From Arthrobacter sp. (GTDB lineage: Bacteria > Actinomycetota > Actinomycetes > Actinomycetales > Micrococcaceae): DNA of 50,070 nucleotides. The notes under the pieces are model-generated. The model ran no database searches, was not told where the DNA came from, and saw only the letters and a list, made by a program, of their open reading frames with translations. Shown here piece after piece: positions 44,101 to 50,070 of this stretch (positions are counted from its first letter, which is position 1; every line of letters begins with the position of its first letter). The stretch is taken from positions 1 to 50,070 of the forward strand of contig NZ_JAPSHJ010000027.1 of NCBI RefSeq assembly GCF_031179985.1. The letters run 5' to 3'. A program made the position numbers and the translations under genes.

Positions 44101-46010
44101 AACCATTTACCGTCGTCGGCGTGGGGGATATGTCCGGGGATGTCTTCGGCAACGGAATGCTGCTTTCACGGCACATCCGGCTCCTGGCTGCTTTTGACCA
44201 CCGGCATATTTTCCTCGATCCGAACCCGGACGAAGCTGTTTCATTCGATGAACGGCAACGGCTGTTTGCGCTGCCGCGTTCGTCCTGGGACGACTATGAC
44301 AAATCGCTCATCAGTGAAGGTGGCGGTGTTTATCCCCGCCAGCTGAAATCCATCCCGGTTTCGGAGCAGGTCCGGGTCGCCTTGGGCCTTCCTGATGGAG
44401 TTACCCAATTGAGCCCTCCGGAGCTCCTTCGTGCGATCCTGCTGGCTCCGGCCGACCTTCTTTACAACGGGGGAATCGGTACCTACGTCAAGGCGAGCAC
44501 TGAGACGAATGCAGAAGTTGGTGACAAAGCCAATGACGCAATCCGCGTGGACGGACGAGAGCTGCGTGTCAAGGTGGTCGGCGAAGGCGGCAACCTGGGA
44601 CTGACCCAGCGGGGCCGTATTGAAGCCGCCCTGCAAGGGGTGATCCTCAACACGGACGCGATCGATAACTCCGCCGGAGTTGATTGCTCCGACCACGAGG
44701 TCAACATCAAGATCTTTGTCGACAGGATGGTAGCGGCAGGCAGACTCGAGGCCAGAGAGCGCGCCGAATTCCTGGCCTCCATGACGGAGGAAGTAGGCCG
44801 GTTGGTTCTTGAGGACAACATTGACCAAAACATTCTGCTGCTGAACGATCGGATCCGCGTTGCTGAATGGAGCCCTAGCTACGAGCGGCTGATGGACTGG
44901 ATGGAGAAATCCGGATACCTGAAGCGGAAGCTTGAAGCCCTCCCCACGACCGAGACAATCCGGGAGCGGCTGGAGCAGGGCCAAGGACTTACTTCCCCTG
45001 AGCTCTCCGTGCTCTCTGCTTATGCCAAGATCCAACTGGCCACAGCACTGCGGGAAAGTGACCTCGCCGATGATCCATGGTTCCGTCGGACCTTGCGGGA
45101 GTATTTCCCCCGTCAGTTGCGGGAAAGGTTCGACGCCGAGCTGGACAGCCACCCTCTGCGCAGGGAGATCATCGCGACGGTAATCGCCAACGACATGATC
45201 AACATGGGCGGAATCACGTTCGCCTTCAGGGTGATGGAAGAGACTTCCGCCAGTGAGGTCCAGGTGGCAAAGGCATTTGTGGCCCTGCGGGAAGTGTACG
45301 AACTGGACAACATGGTGGCCAAGCTCAACGCCCTTCCGGCATCGTTCCCCACCGAGCACTGGAGCGCTGTCCACCTGGATATCCGCAGGTTGCTGGACCG
45401 GGCGGTTCGCTGGGTCCTGACTCAGGGGAACGCCACCCGGCCGATTGCAGACACAGTCGCGGAGTTCAAGCCGCTGATGGACCCAATGCGTTCGCGCCTG
45501 CTCGATTACCTGCGCGGTGATGACCGCGCACGAGTGGCCGCATGGCTTGAAAAGGCGCGGGCGTGGGGCCTACCTGAAGACCTGTCGTACAGGTGGGCTG
45601 AGCTGTTCGAGAGCTTTGTGCTGCTGGACATTGCCAAGATCGCCCATGGCAATGCGGAACCGGTGGAAAGCATTGCGCATGTGTACTACACCGTCTTCAA
45701 CCGGTTCCACAGCGATTCCCTGCTGGAGCGGATCACGAAGCTCCCGAGGGAGGACCGTTGGCAGGCCCTTGCCCGGGCCGCTCTGCGTGACGATCTGTAT
45801 TCAACCGTCTCAGATATAACCACTTCAGTCCTGGAGGCCACTCCCAGCGGTGTCCCTGCGGAAGACCGCCTGAAGACCTGGGAAGGACTTAACGCCGAAC
45901 AGTTGGGGAGGGCGAAGAGCATGTTTGATGAGGTCAACGCCCTTGAAGCCGACGATATGGCGTCCCTGTCGGTAGCATTGAGGCTCTTGAGGTCAATCGT
46001 CCGACGCTAG
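41163..46010 (+). CDS. gdh: Large NAD-specific glutamate dehydrogenase
   Basis: A 1,615-residue NAD-dependent glutamate dehydrogenase of the ~180 kDa family, which deaminates glutamate to 2-oxoglutarate and is used mainly for glutamate catabolism. The long N-terminal part contains ACT-like regulatory regions; the catalytic region includes RSDRREDFRTEILGL, the Lys847 motif PTGAKGG, VGDMSGDVFGNGML near residue 990 and EGGNLGLTQRGRIEAALQG near 1140. It appears full length and undisturbed. The ATG at 41163 has GGAGG about ten bases upstream. In mycobacteria this family is controlled by GarA; no FHA protein is in the window. An inverted repeat (CGACGCT/AGCGTCG, 46002-46029) straddles its stop codon. 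Confidence 0.96.
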   Translation: MSSGSSVEDQSLTVAALEGYLGDYYEHLAEEDFQAYPAEVLSTRAETHRAVAQSRRPGHANVSIFEEGDNCVIYIVTDDMPFLVDSVNAEIVRQKSAIHLVVHPLFVVTRNRVTGELVKVDKVPSTVGLSSGDTATMPSLSHLIAEGENASHMESWIAVEIDRLGKEGRDLLEDGLQRILGNVRAAVEDWPKMRNKALQIAADLDKVANPAQITELRQAQDLLRWLDEGNFTFLGYREYDLVNEDGEDVLQLREDSGLGLLRASSDGRQIQHLTDAGRKKAREKRALVITKANSRSTVHRPAYLDYIGVKSFDAAGNVNGERRFIGLFATSAYAGSVRDIPIVREKVEAVLGIAGFPPDSHSGKDLLGILETYPRDELFQIEVPDLSATAISIQRLQERRRTRLFLRPDIYGRFMSAVVFLPRDRYTTNVRLRIEDELRETFHAESIDYEARMTESALARLFFRIRLPKDADGTNVNSQELEKRLVRATRSWSEGITEVLRDSSPDGGGKELAELWAEAFPASYRVDYEVEDALQDIARFEKYSAVAKERGGPERPGVHVYLPEGAGATLEEDARVKLYMLDPKSLSQILPYFHNLGLEVLDERPFEIETADKRDFFLYDLGLKYPQRVDPLVTGELLAESFGAAVSGAAESDSFDRLVLREGMSWRQIVVLRAYARYMRQMGNTNSFEFMADTLLANPDVTRALSALFTVRFDPSFAEEEREARQEELRGELAASIEQVATLDADRVLRTFKNLIESTLRTNFFQNKPYLSFKLNPAGIEGLPFPRPMFEIWVYSPRVEGVHLRFGKVARGGLRWSDRREDFRTEILGLVKAQTVKNAVIVPTGAKGGFYAKQLPNPAEDRAAWMTEGVESYKTFIRGLLDLTDNLVASPGGEELVPPSGVVRHDGDDSYLVVAADKGTATFSDIANGLAAEYGFWLGDAFASGGSVGYDHKAMGITARGAWESVKRHFSELDLDTQSEPFTVVGVGDMSGDVFGNGMLLSRHIRLLAAFDHRHIFLDPNPDEAVSFDERQRLFALPRSSWDDYDKSLISEGGGVYPRQLKSIPVSEQVRVALGLPDGVTQLSPPELLRAILLAPADLLYNGGIGTYVKASTETNAEVGDKANDAIRVDGRELRVKVVGEGGNLGLTQRGRIEAALQGVILNTDAIDNSAGVDCSDHEVNIKIFVDRMVAAGRLEARERAEFLASMTEEVGRLVLEDNIDQNILLLNDRIRVAEWSPSYERLMDWMEKSGYLKRKLEALPTTETIRERLEQGQGLTSPELSVLSAYAKIQLATALRESDLADDPWFRRTLREYFPRQLRERFDAELDSHPLRREIIATVIANDMINMGGITFAFRVMEETSASEVQVAKAFVALREVYELDNMVAKLNALPASFPTEHWSAVHLDIRRLLDRAVRWVLTQGNATRPIADTVAEFKPLMDPMRSRLLDYLRGDDRARVAAWLEKARAWGLPEDLSYRWAELFESFVLLDIAKIAHGNAEPVESIAHVYYTVFNRFHSDSLLERITKLPREDRWQALARAALRDDLYSTVSDITTSVLEATPSGVPAEDRLKTWEGLNAEQLGRAKSMFDEVNALEADDMASLSVALRLLRSIVRR

Positions 46011-46044
46011 GCAGTAGCCGGGAGCGTCGCAAAATGGAGGTGCA

Positions 46045-47514
46045 GTGGCAATCTTTACGGACCCTATCAGGGAGCATGCTGATTTTGGGCCGGGGGATGC
46101 CGAGTGGCTGCACCTCCTGGTGGGCGACTGGCAGATGGTTGCAGACCTTGCCTTCGCTGACCTTGCATTGTGGTTTCCGCATCCGGAACACGGATACATC
46201 GCGCTCGCGCATGTCCGCCCCTCCACCACGCATACGGTGTTTCACGCCGACTTTGTGGGGGAGGGGATCAGGTCGGATTTGCAGCCCCTGGTGGACAAAG
46301 CGTGGGAGAGCCGGACTATTGAGCGTTCCAGCGAGACCAACTGGAGCAGCGACATGGCCCTCCGCGTGGAGGCGGTCCCGATGGTTCGCAACGGCCGGAC
46401 CCTCGCTGTGGTCACCTCCCACATGGACCTGTCCAGTTCCAGAATGCCCTCCCGGCTTGAGCTGACGTACCGCCAGTGTGCGTACGACCTGCTGAGGATG
46501 GGCACCCTGGGTCTCTGGCCCGATTTCGCATCGCCCACAGGTTCCCGAAGGGGTGCCCCGCGTGTGGGGGATGGCCTCATCAGGCTGGATGCGGACGGAA
46601 TCGTCCAGTATGCCAGTCCCAACGGCGTCTCGGCTTTCCGGCGTCTGGGCGATGGGGAGTCTCTGGAAGGGCGATCGCTCGCAGAAGTAACCGCAGGTTT
46701 GCTCAAGGACCGCCGAATGGTGGACGAAACCTTGCCGCTGGTTGTTACCGGGCGGATGCCCTGGCGCAGCGAAATTGAGTCCCGTGGCGTCAGCCTTTCA
46801 CTGCGGGCTATTCCGCTGCGGGACGAGCAGCAGAGGTTCGGAGCCCTAGTCCTGTGCCGCGACGTGTCGGAATTGCGGCGCCGTGAAATGGAGTTGGTGA
46901 CCAAGGACGCGACCATCCGCGAGATCCATCACCGGGTCAAGAACAATCTGCAGACGGTCGCTGCCCTCCTCAGGATGCAATCCCGCCGAATGGTCAGTGA
47001 CGAGGCAAAACAGGGCCTCGAACAGGCGATGCGCCGGGTAGCAACCATCGCACTGGTCCATGAGACGTTGTCCCAGGGCCTTACCCAAAGTGTCGATTTC
47101 GACGAACTAATCGGACGGCAATTCAGGCTCTCGGCTGAAGTCGCCTCGCCCTCCCAGCAGGTACGCACCGAGCGCGCGGGTCTGTTTGGTGAACTGCCCA
47201 GCGACTTCGCCACACCCTTGGCCCTGGTAATCAACGAACTCGTCACCAACGCGGTCGAGCATGGACTGGAGGGGAGAACCGGCACCGTCTGGTTGCTCGC
47301 CAACCGCTCAGAAGGAGACGACGGTGAGGAACTGCTGACAGTGACCGTTGCCGACGACGGTGTAGGACTCCCGGAAACACCCCACACCGAGGGATTGGGG
47401 CTGCAGATTGTCAGAACCCTGGTGATGAGTGAGCTCGGAGGCACAATCCAGTGGCAACGACGCGAAGGTGGCGGAACCGCGGTCCAGATCGTGCTTAGCC
47501 TCATCCGGCGGTAG
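46045..47514 (+). CDS. pdtaS: PdtaS-type sensor histidine kinase
   Basis: Soluble histidine kinase of the HWE/HisKA_2 type, equivalent to M. tuberculosis PdtaS (Rv3220c), whose partner is an ANTAR RNA-binding antiterminator. It has an N-terminal GAF-like domain (about 1-150), a PAS domain (about 175-275), the dimerisation helix with REIHHRVKNNLQTVAALLRMQSRR (His295/His296) and an ATPase domain with LALVINELVTNAVEHG and VADDGVGLP. Length 489 residues, no membrane helix. The GTG at 46045 has GGAGG upstream. The partner PdtaR is not in the window. It converges with whiB1, as in mycobacteria. Confidence 0.92.
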   Translation: MAIFTDPIREHADFGPGDAEWLHLLVGDWQMVADLAFADLALWFPHPEHGYIALAHVRPSTTHTVFHADFVGEGIRSDLQPLVDKAWESRTIERSSETNWSSDMALRVEAVPMVRNGRTLAVVTSHMDLSSSRMPSRLELTYRQCAYDLLRMGTLGLWPDFASPTGSRRGAPRVGDGLIRLDADGIVQYASPNGVSAFRRLGDGESLEGRSLAEVTAGLLKDRRMVDETLPLVVTGRMPWRSEIESRGVSLSLRAIPLRDEQQRFGALVLCRDVSELRRREMELVTKDATIREIHHRVKNNLQTVAALLRMQSRRMVSDEAKQGLEQAMRRVATIALVHETLSQGLTQSVDFDELIGRQFRLSAEVASPSQQVRTERAGLFGELPSDFATPLALVINELVTNAVEHGLEGRTGTVWLLANRSEGDDGEELLTVTVADDGVGLPETPHTEGLGLQIVRTLVMSELGGTIQWQRREGGGTAVQIVLSLIRR

Positions 47515-47570
47515 GGCCCGTTGCCGTCCCGGAACTTCCGGCCTTAAGTCGCGCCGGATCGCCGGCAAAA

Positions 47571-47610
47571 TGAGAGGGGCCGCGGACTGTAACGTCCGCG
47601 GCCCCTCTCA
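47571..47610. terminator. Bidirectional 17-bp perfect terminator hairpin
   Basis: Arms 47571-47587 and 47594-47610 pair perfectly around TGTAAC. Leftward the hairpin is followed by TTTT, rightward by TCAGTTTG. It lies between the convergent pdtaS and whiB1 stops, 56 and 13 bases away, and probably stops both transcripts; the T-run favours whiB1. Confidence 0.9.
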
Positions 47611-47623
47611 TCAGTTTGTGCTC

Positions 47624-47872
47624 TCAGGAAGCCCGGCGTGCGCGTGCAGCACGTCGTTTGAGGGCGCGGCGCTCATCTTCACTCATGCCGCCCCAGACGC
47701 CTGCGTCCTGGCCGGACTCCAGGGCCCACTGAAGACAGGTATCCACCACGGGGCACCGGCGGCAGACGCTCTTGGCCTCCTCGATCTGCAGGAGGGCAGG
47801 GCCGGTGTTGCCTACGGGGAAAAACAGCTCCGGGTCCTTGTCTAGGCACGCTGCGCGGTTACGCCAATCCAT
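47624..47872 (-). CDS. whiB1: Iron-sulfur transcription regulator WhiB1
   Basis: An 82-residue Wbl protein. Four cysteines bind a [4Fe-4S] cluster: Cys9, Cys37, Cys40 and Cys46 (pattern C-x27-CxxC-x5-C). GVWGG at about 58-62 and the basic RRALKRRAARARR tail complete the family signature. The mycobacterial orthologue is an essential nitric-oxide-sensitive regulator that binds the principal sigma factor. The ATG at 47872 follows GGAG at a rather long distance (about 12 bases). A CRP-like palindrome lies 43 bases upstream, and a terminator-like hairpin lies beyond it. Confidence 0.96.
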   Translation of the reverse strand: MDWRNRAACLDKDPELFFPVGNTGPALLQIEEAKSVCRRCPVVDTCLQWALESGQDAGVWGGMSEDERRALKRRAARARRAS

Positions 47873-47914
47873 GCTGATCAGTCACTCCATTCCTGGGAAA
47901 CTCGTTGAGTGCTT

Positions 47915-47930
47915 TGTGAAAATATTCACT
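47915..47930. promoter_or_regulatory. CRP-like palindrome upstream of whiB1
   Basis: TGTGA-N6-TCACT matches nine of ten bases of the CRP consensus TGTGA-N6-TCACA; the inner part GTGAA-AATA-TTCAC is fully symmetric. It is 43-58 bases before the whiB1 ATG. In M. tuberculosis whiB1 is a known target of the CRP protein Rv3676, so a conserved site is plausible. Confidence 0.6.
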
Positions 47931-47945
47931 AAAGGCAACAAAGGA

Positions 47946-47968
47946 AAGGGGCCCAATCGGGCCCCCTT
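47946..47968 (-). terminator. Terminator-like hairpin in the whiB1 upstream region
   Basis: GGGGCCC and GGGCCCC form a perfect 7-bp stem around AATC, extended by AAG/CTT. Read leftward (toward whiB1) it is followed by the T-rich TTTCCTTTGTTGCCTTT. Either it insulates whiB1 from upstream leftward transcription or it attenuates a long whiB1 leader. Confidence 0.5.
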
Positions 47969-48097
47969 GGTCATCTCGAACAAGCCTGTCATGTTAACGC
48001 TGTGTAAACAAGGGGGTTTGATGACGGAAGTGCCTCTTCGGCGTGAGCGATGCATCACATTGTTCAGGGGGCCCTCACAGTTAGTGACTATGTCCGG

Positions 48098-48103
48098 TAT
48101 TGT
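48098..48103 (+). promoter_or_regulatory. Possible -10 element for the small membrane protein gene
   Basis: TATTGT ends six bases before the GTG at 48110, the same spacing as the desulfurase, chorismate mutase and 38191 genes. No -35 is clear. It suggests a leaderless start at 48110. Confidence 0.35.
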
Positions 48104-48109
48104 GCCAAT

Positions 48110-48649
48110 GTGTCAAGACCTCCACTGGAACCACCCGAAGATGCCTCCGGGAACGACCGGAACACCGGGATGAGCAGCGACGCCGGAATGGACAGCAGCG
48201 CCGAAATCCGCCGCACCCCCGGGGTCAATGACGCCGATGCAGCCGACACGCAACGGCGCCCGGCCGGCATTGCCGTCCTCAGCGGAATACTGGCAGCAGA
48301 AGCAACTGCCCTTCTCGTTGCTGCCGCCTGGTTCATCATCGGGCTGGTCAGCGGAGCTCCCACAGGCTCCTTCTGGAGCGCTGTCTTCCTCCTTGTGCTC
48401 CTGCTCGCCTTTTCAGCGTGGCTTTACGCGATGGCCTACTTTCTTTTCCGCGCTTACCGCTGGCCCAGGGCAGGAGCCTTCCTGGCCCAACTCTTCGTCC
48501 TCACCCTTGGATTTCCCGCTCTGACAGGCGGACTCACGCTCATTGGACTATTGATGCTGGTCCCGGCTGCCACAGCCATCGTGCTGCTGTTCGACAAACG
48601 CGTGGTCAGGTTTGCTTCACGTTCAGGCGGTGGACCTCCCGCCTTGTAG
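48110..48649 (+). CDS. Small four-helix membrane protein of unknown function
   Basis: A 179-residue protein with a disordered acidic N-terminus (about 55 residues) and three to four closely spaced membrane helices (IAVLSGILAAEATALLVAAAWFIIGL, FWSAVFLLVLLLAFSAWLYAMAYFLF, LAQLFVLTLGFPALTGGLTLIGLLMLVPAATAIVLLF), ending in a short basic tail. I do not recognise a family; similar small membrane proteins are common in actinobacteria. I prefer the GTG at 48110 because of the -10 element six bases upstream; the ATG at 48170 is an alternative without a good ribosome site. Its 3' end overlaps the convergent FtsK-like gene by 27 bases. Confidence 0.75.
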   Translation: MSRPPLEPPEDASGNDRNTGMSSDAGMDSSAEIRRTPGVNDADAADTQRRPAGIAVLSGILAAEATALLVAAAWFIIGLVSGAPTGSFWSAVFLLVLLLAFSAWLYAMAYFLFRAYRWPRAGAFLAQLFVLTLGFPALTGGLTLIGLLMLVPAATAIVLLFDKRVVRFASRSGGGPPAL

Positions 48650-50070
48650 ACGGGGAGCCAAAGTTCCCAGCTGGGTCAGGACGGCAATTCCACGGGATAT
48701 GACTACCGCGCGGCCGGCTGGCGGGCGGTTGTCCAGATCGAAACGCACACCGAAGAAGTCGCCGTCCAGAACGCTCCTCGGACAAATGAGTACCCCCGTG
48801 CCGTGGCTGCGCGCCTGCAGCATCAAGGGAACGCGTTGTGCCAACGTGGAGCTGAAGCCCGCGGCCAGGACAATCGTCAGACCCATAGTGTTGAGGTCCA
48901 GCAGACTGCTGTGCGCTGCCGGCGACAACCGGTCAGCATCGTCCACGAGGGCTAAGGCATCCGGGGCGAGTGCCTGCGATGCGCCCTTCGCGGCGAGGCT
49001 GGACCAGTACGATGCCGCATCTGCTTCCTGCCCCGGGATTAGCCAGGCCGTTTCACCGGGGTTCATTTCGGGGAGGGCCCGCAGAAAGGTACTCTTACCC
49101 GCCGATGGGCCACCCAGTACCGCCAGGACGCCGCCCTTGGGAAGCGTGAGGGTTACAGGCTCAAGCTCGTCTCCACCTACTCCCACCAGGAGCGTGTGGT
49201 CCCGTCGCTTGGGTGAAGTTCCGGAAGGAACAATTCCCCGGAACGTCATGTCCTCATACCGGTCTCTAATTGCTTTCCCGGGAATGGAAGCGGGTAGCCG
49301 CTCTACCCTGAATGGTCTTGTCTTTGGAGTTTGAACGGATGCAGAAAGCCGCAGCGTATTCTGCGGTGGAGCGAAGAACTGGACCATGGACGGACTCCCC
49401 TTAACAAGGGATCCAAAAGCGACGGCCCGGCCTCTTACCGACGGCATGGCAGGAAGGCGGGGCCACGCGAGGCGTCCTTCCTCGCTGGAACCCGTCGGGA
49501 AAAAGCACTGGTTCGGAATGGAGGAGAAAAAGCGTGCTGTCACGAGTTCCCGACCTCCGGAAATGAGAACCGTGACCTTGGCCTTCGGTCCATCCCTGAT
49601 GATGTCCTGGAGCAGGTCTTCAGCCCAAACCAGCGGAGAGGCGCGGAGCGCAGAGACCCAGGAACCCCAACCTGAAATGACCAGGACGAGGGGAGGATCT
49701 GTACCCTCGGTCTGGCGACCCAACCGGACGGACATCTCGTGGGCGACTCGTTCCAGCACACGGACTCCGCGACGAAGTTCCTGAAGGCCAGCTACTGCAC
49801 CAACGTGTGGGAGCGCGGATGTTCCGCTTAAAGATCCGTCGGAGTCCAAGAGGTAAAAATGCGCCTCCCCTGGTGTCTCCAGCATTTGGTCCAGCACAAG
49901 GAGCAGTGCCTCGTCCACACCCGCCATCGCCGTTCCCACCAGCCCAAGATGACCGTCAGTCAGGGGTTTCCATTTCAGCGCTGTTACTGTCTGCTGCTCC
50001 GGAGAGTCCACCCACCCGAGCTCTGCCACACCATGAGAGCGCGGGCCCGGGAACGGCAGGAGTTCAGGTA
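48623..50070 (-). CDS. FtsK/SpoIIIE-type ATPase, C-terminal part (5' end outside window)
   Basis: The frame is open through the right edge, and the codons before the GTG at 50029 continue the protein (LLPFPGPRSHG), so the start lies outside the window. The visible 482 residues resemble the C-terminal ATPase modules of large FtsK/SpoIIIE proteins related to EccC/EssC. A clear P-loop GGPSAGKST lies in the last third, following GGVLAVLG, and DALALVDDADRL looks like a Walker B; the preceding module has lost recognisable motifs. Such proteins drive DNA translocation or type VII secretion; which applies cannot be decided without the missing part. No WXG100 gene is visible on this side. Confidence 0.82.
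   Translation of the reverse strand, partial: PELLPFPGPRSHGVAELGWVDSPEQQTVTALKWKPLTDGHLGLVGTAMAGVDEALLLVLDQMLETPGEAHFYLLDSDGSLSGTSALPHVGAVAGLQELRRGVRVLERVAHEMSVRLGRQTEGTDPPLVLVISGWGSWVSALRASPLVWAEDLLQDIIRDGPKAKVTVLISGGRELVTARFFSSIPNQCFFPTGSSEEGRLAWPRLPAMPSVRGRAVAFGSLVKGSPSMVQFFAPPQNTLRLSASVQTPKTRPFRVERLPASIPGKAIRDRYEDMTFRGIVPSGTSPKRRDHTLLVGVGGDELEPVTLTLPKGGVLAVLGGPSAGKSTFLRALPEMNPGETAWLIPGQEADAASYWSSLAAKGASQALAPDALALVDDADRLSPAAHSSLLDLNTMGLTIVLAAGFSSTLAQRVPLMLQARSHGTGVLICPRSVLDGDFFGVRFDLDNRPPAGRAVVISRGIAVLTQLGTLAPRLQGGRSTA

Noticed and set aside
44241..45374. 377-codon minus-strand open frame inside the glutamate dehydrogenase gene
   Set aside because: Lies wholly opposite conserved catalytic codons of the dehydrogenase; no ribosome site or motif.
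46002..46029. Inverted repeat CGACGCT/AGCGTCG as a terminator after glutamate dehydrogenase
   Set aside because: Loop of 14 bases, no T-run, and the next gene follows closely with its own ribosome site; mentioned only within the gene entry.
48016..48023. Single GTTTGATG upstream of the small membrane protein gene
   Set aside because: Only one copy and no tandem register; one or two such 8-mers are expected by chance in 50 kb, so it was not added to the proposed regulon.
1..50070. CRISPR arrays, tRNA or rRNA genes, insertion sequences
   Set aside because: No regularly spaced repeats with spacers, no cloverleaf-like sequence and no transposase frame could be found by eye; a covariance-model scan would be decisive.

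Overview
The window is a 50 kb piece of a GC-rich actinobacterial chromosome, most likely a member of Micrococcales close to Arthrobacter/Paenarthrobacter. The assignment is inferred from the gene set (MtrA-MtrB-LpqB, WhiB1, SigK-RskA, an Rv3235-family protein, a large NAD-glutamate dehydrogenase), frequent GTG/TTG starts, and dense, often overlapping genes. I see no tRNA, rRNA, CRISPR array, insertion sequence or phage gene. Most of it reads as core chromosome.

Left third (1-19.5 kb). An HtrA-like secreted protease enters from the left edge, followed by etfB-etfA and a PIG-L deacetylase coupled to etfA. A leftward group follows: a J-domain protein, trmL, sigK and its anti-sigma factor rskA. 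Then come a lipoprotein, a cysteine desulfurase, a leftward ferredoxin-reductase-like flavoprotein, and mnmA; the desulfurase and MnmA are the sulfur donor and thiolase of tRNA 2-thiouridine synthesis. A complete peptide-type ABC transporter follows (binding protein, two permeases, one fused double ATPase), with a strong terminator between the binding protein and the permeases. Chorismate mutase and a MetE-like protein with no cysteine end the block. The gene neighbourhood resembles the Rv3015c-Rv3029c region of M. tuberculosis.

Middle (19.5-36.7 kb). A leftward gene set (membrane protein, DUF4129, DUF4350, MoxR ATPase, DUF58, then DUF4166) is tightly overlapped and looks like an envelope-associated MoxR system. 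It is divergent from mtrA-mtrB-lpqB, which is followed by a ComF-type phosphoribosyltransferase, the long-form ribosome hibernation factor, a YcaQ-type DNA glycosylase and secA. This order matches the mycobacterial Rv3246c-Rv3240c block.

Right part (36.7-50 kb). Between secA and the glutamate dehydrogenase lies the least understood stretch: an Rv3235-family protein, a membrane LysM protein, a protein with two possible small beta-barrel modules, a BldC-like small DNA-binding protein, a SAF/CpaB-like membrane protein and a CpaE-like ATPase with an altered P-loop. Tandem 10-bp repeats containing GTTTGA occur in both divergent promoter regions of this stretch, one beside a perfect DnaA-box sequence. 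This is my best candidate for an undescribed regulatory module. It is followed by the 1,615-residue NAD-glutamate dehydrogenase, a PdtaS-type histidine kinase, whiB1 (convergent, sharing a 17-bp perfect terminator hairpin, with a CRP-like palindrome upstream), a small membrane protein and the 3' part of an FtsK/SpoIIIE-type ATPase that runs off the right edge.

Several genes have a -10-like hexamer exactly six bases before the start codon, suggesting leaderless transcripts. All functions are read from sequence motifs and family knowledge; no database search was run.
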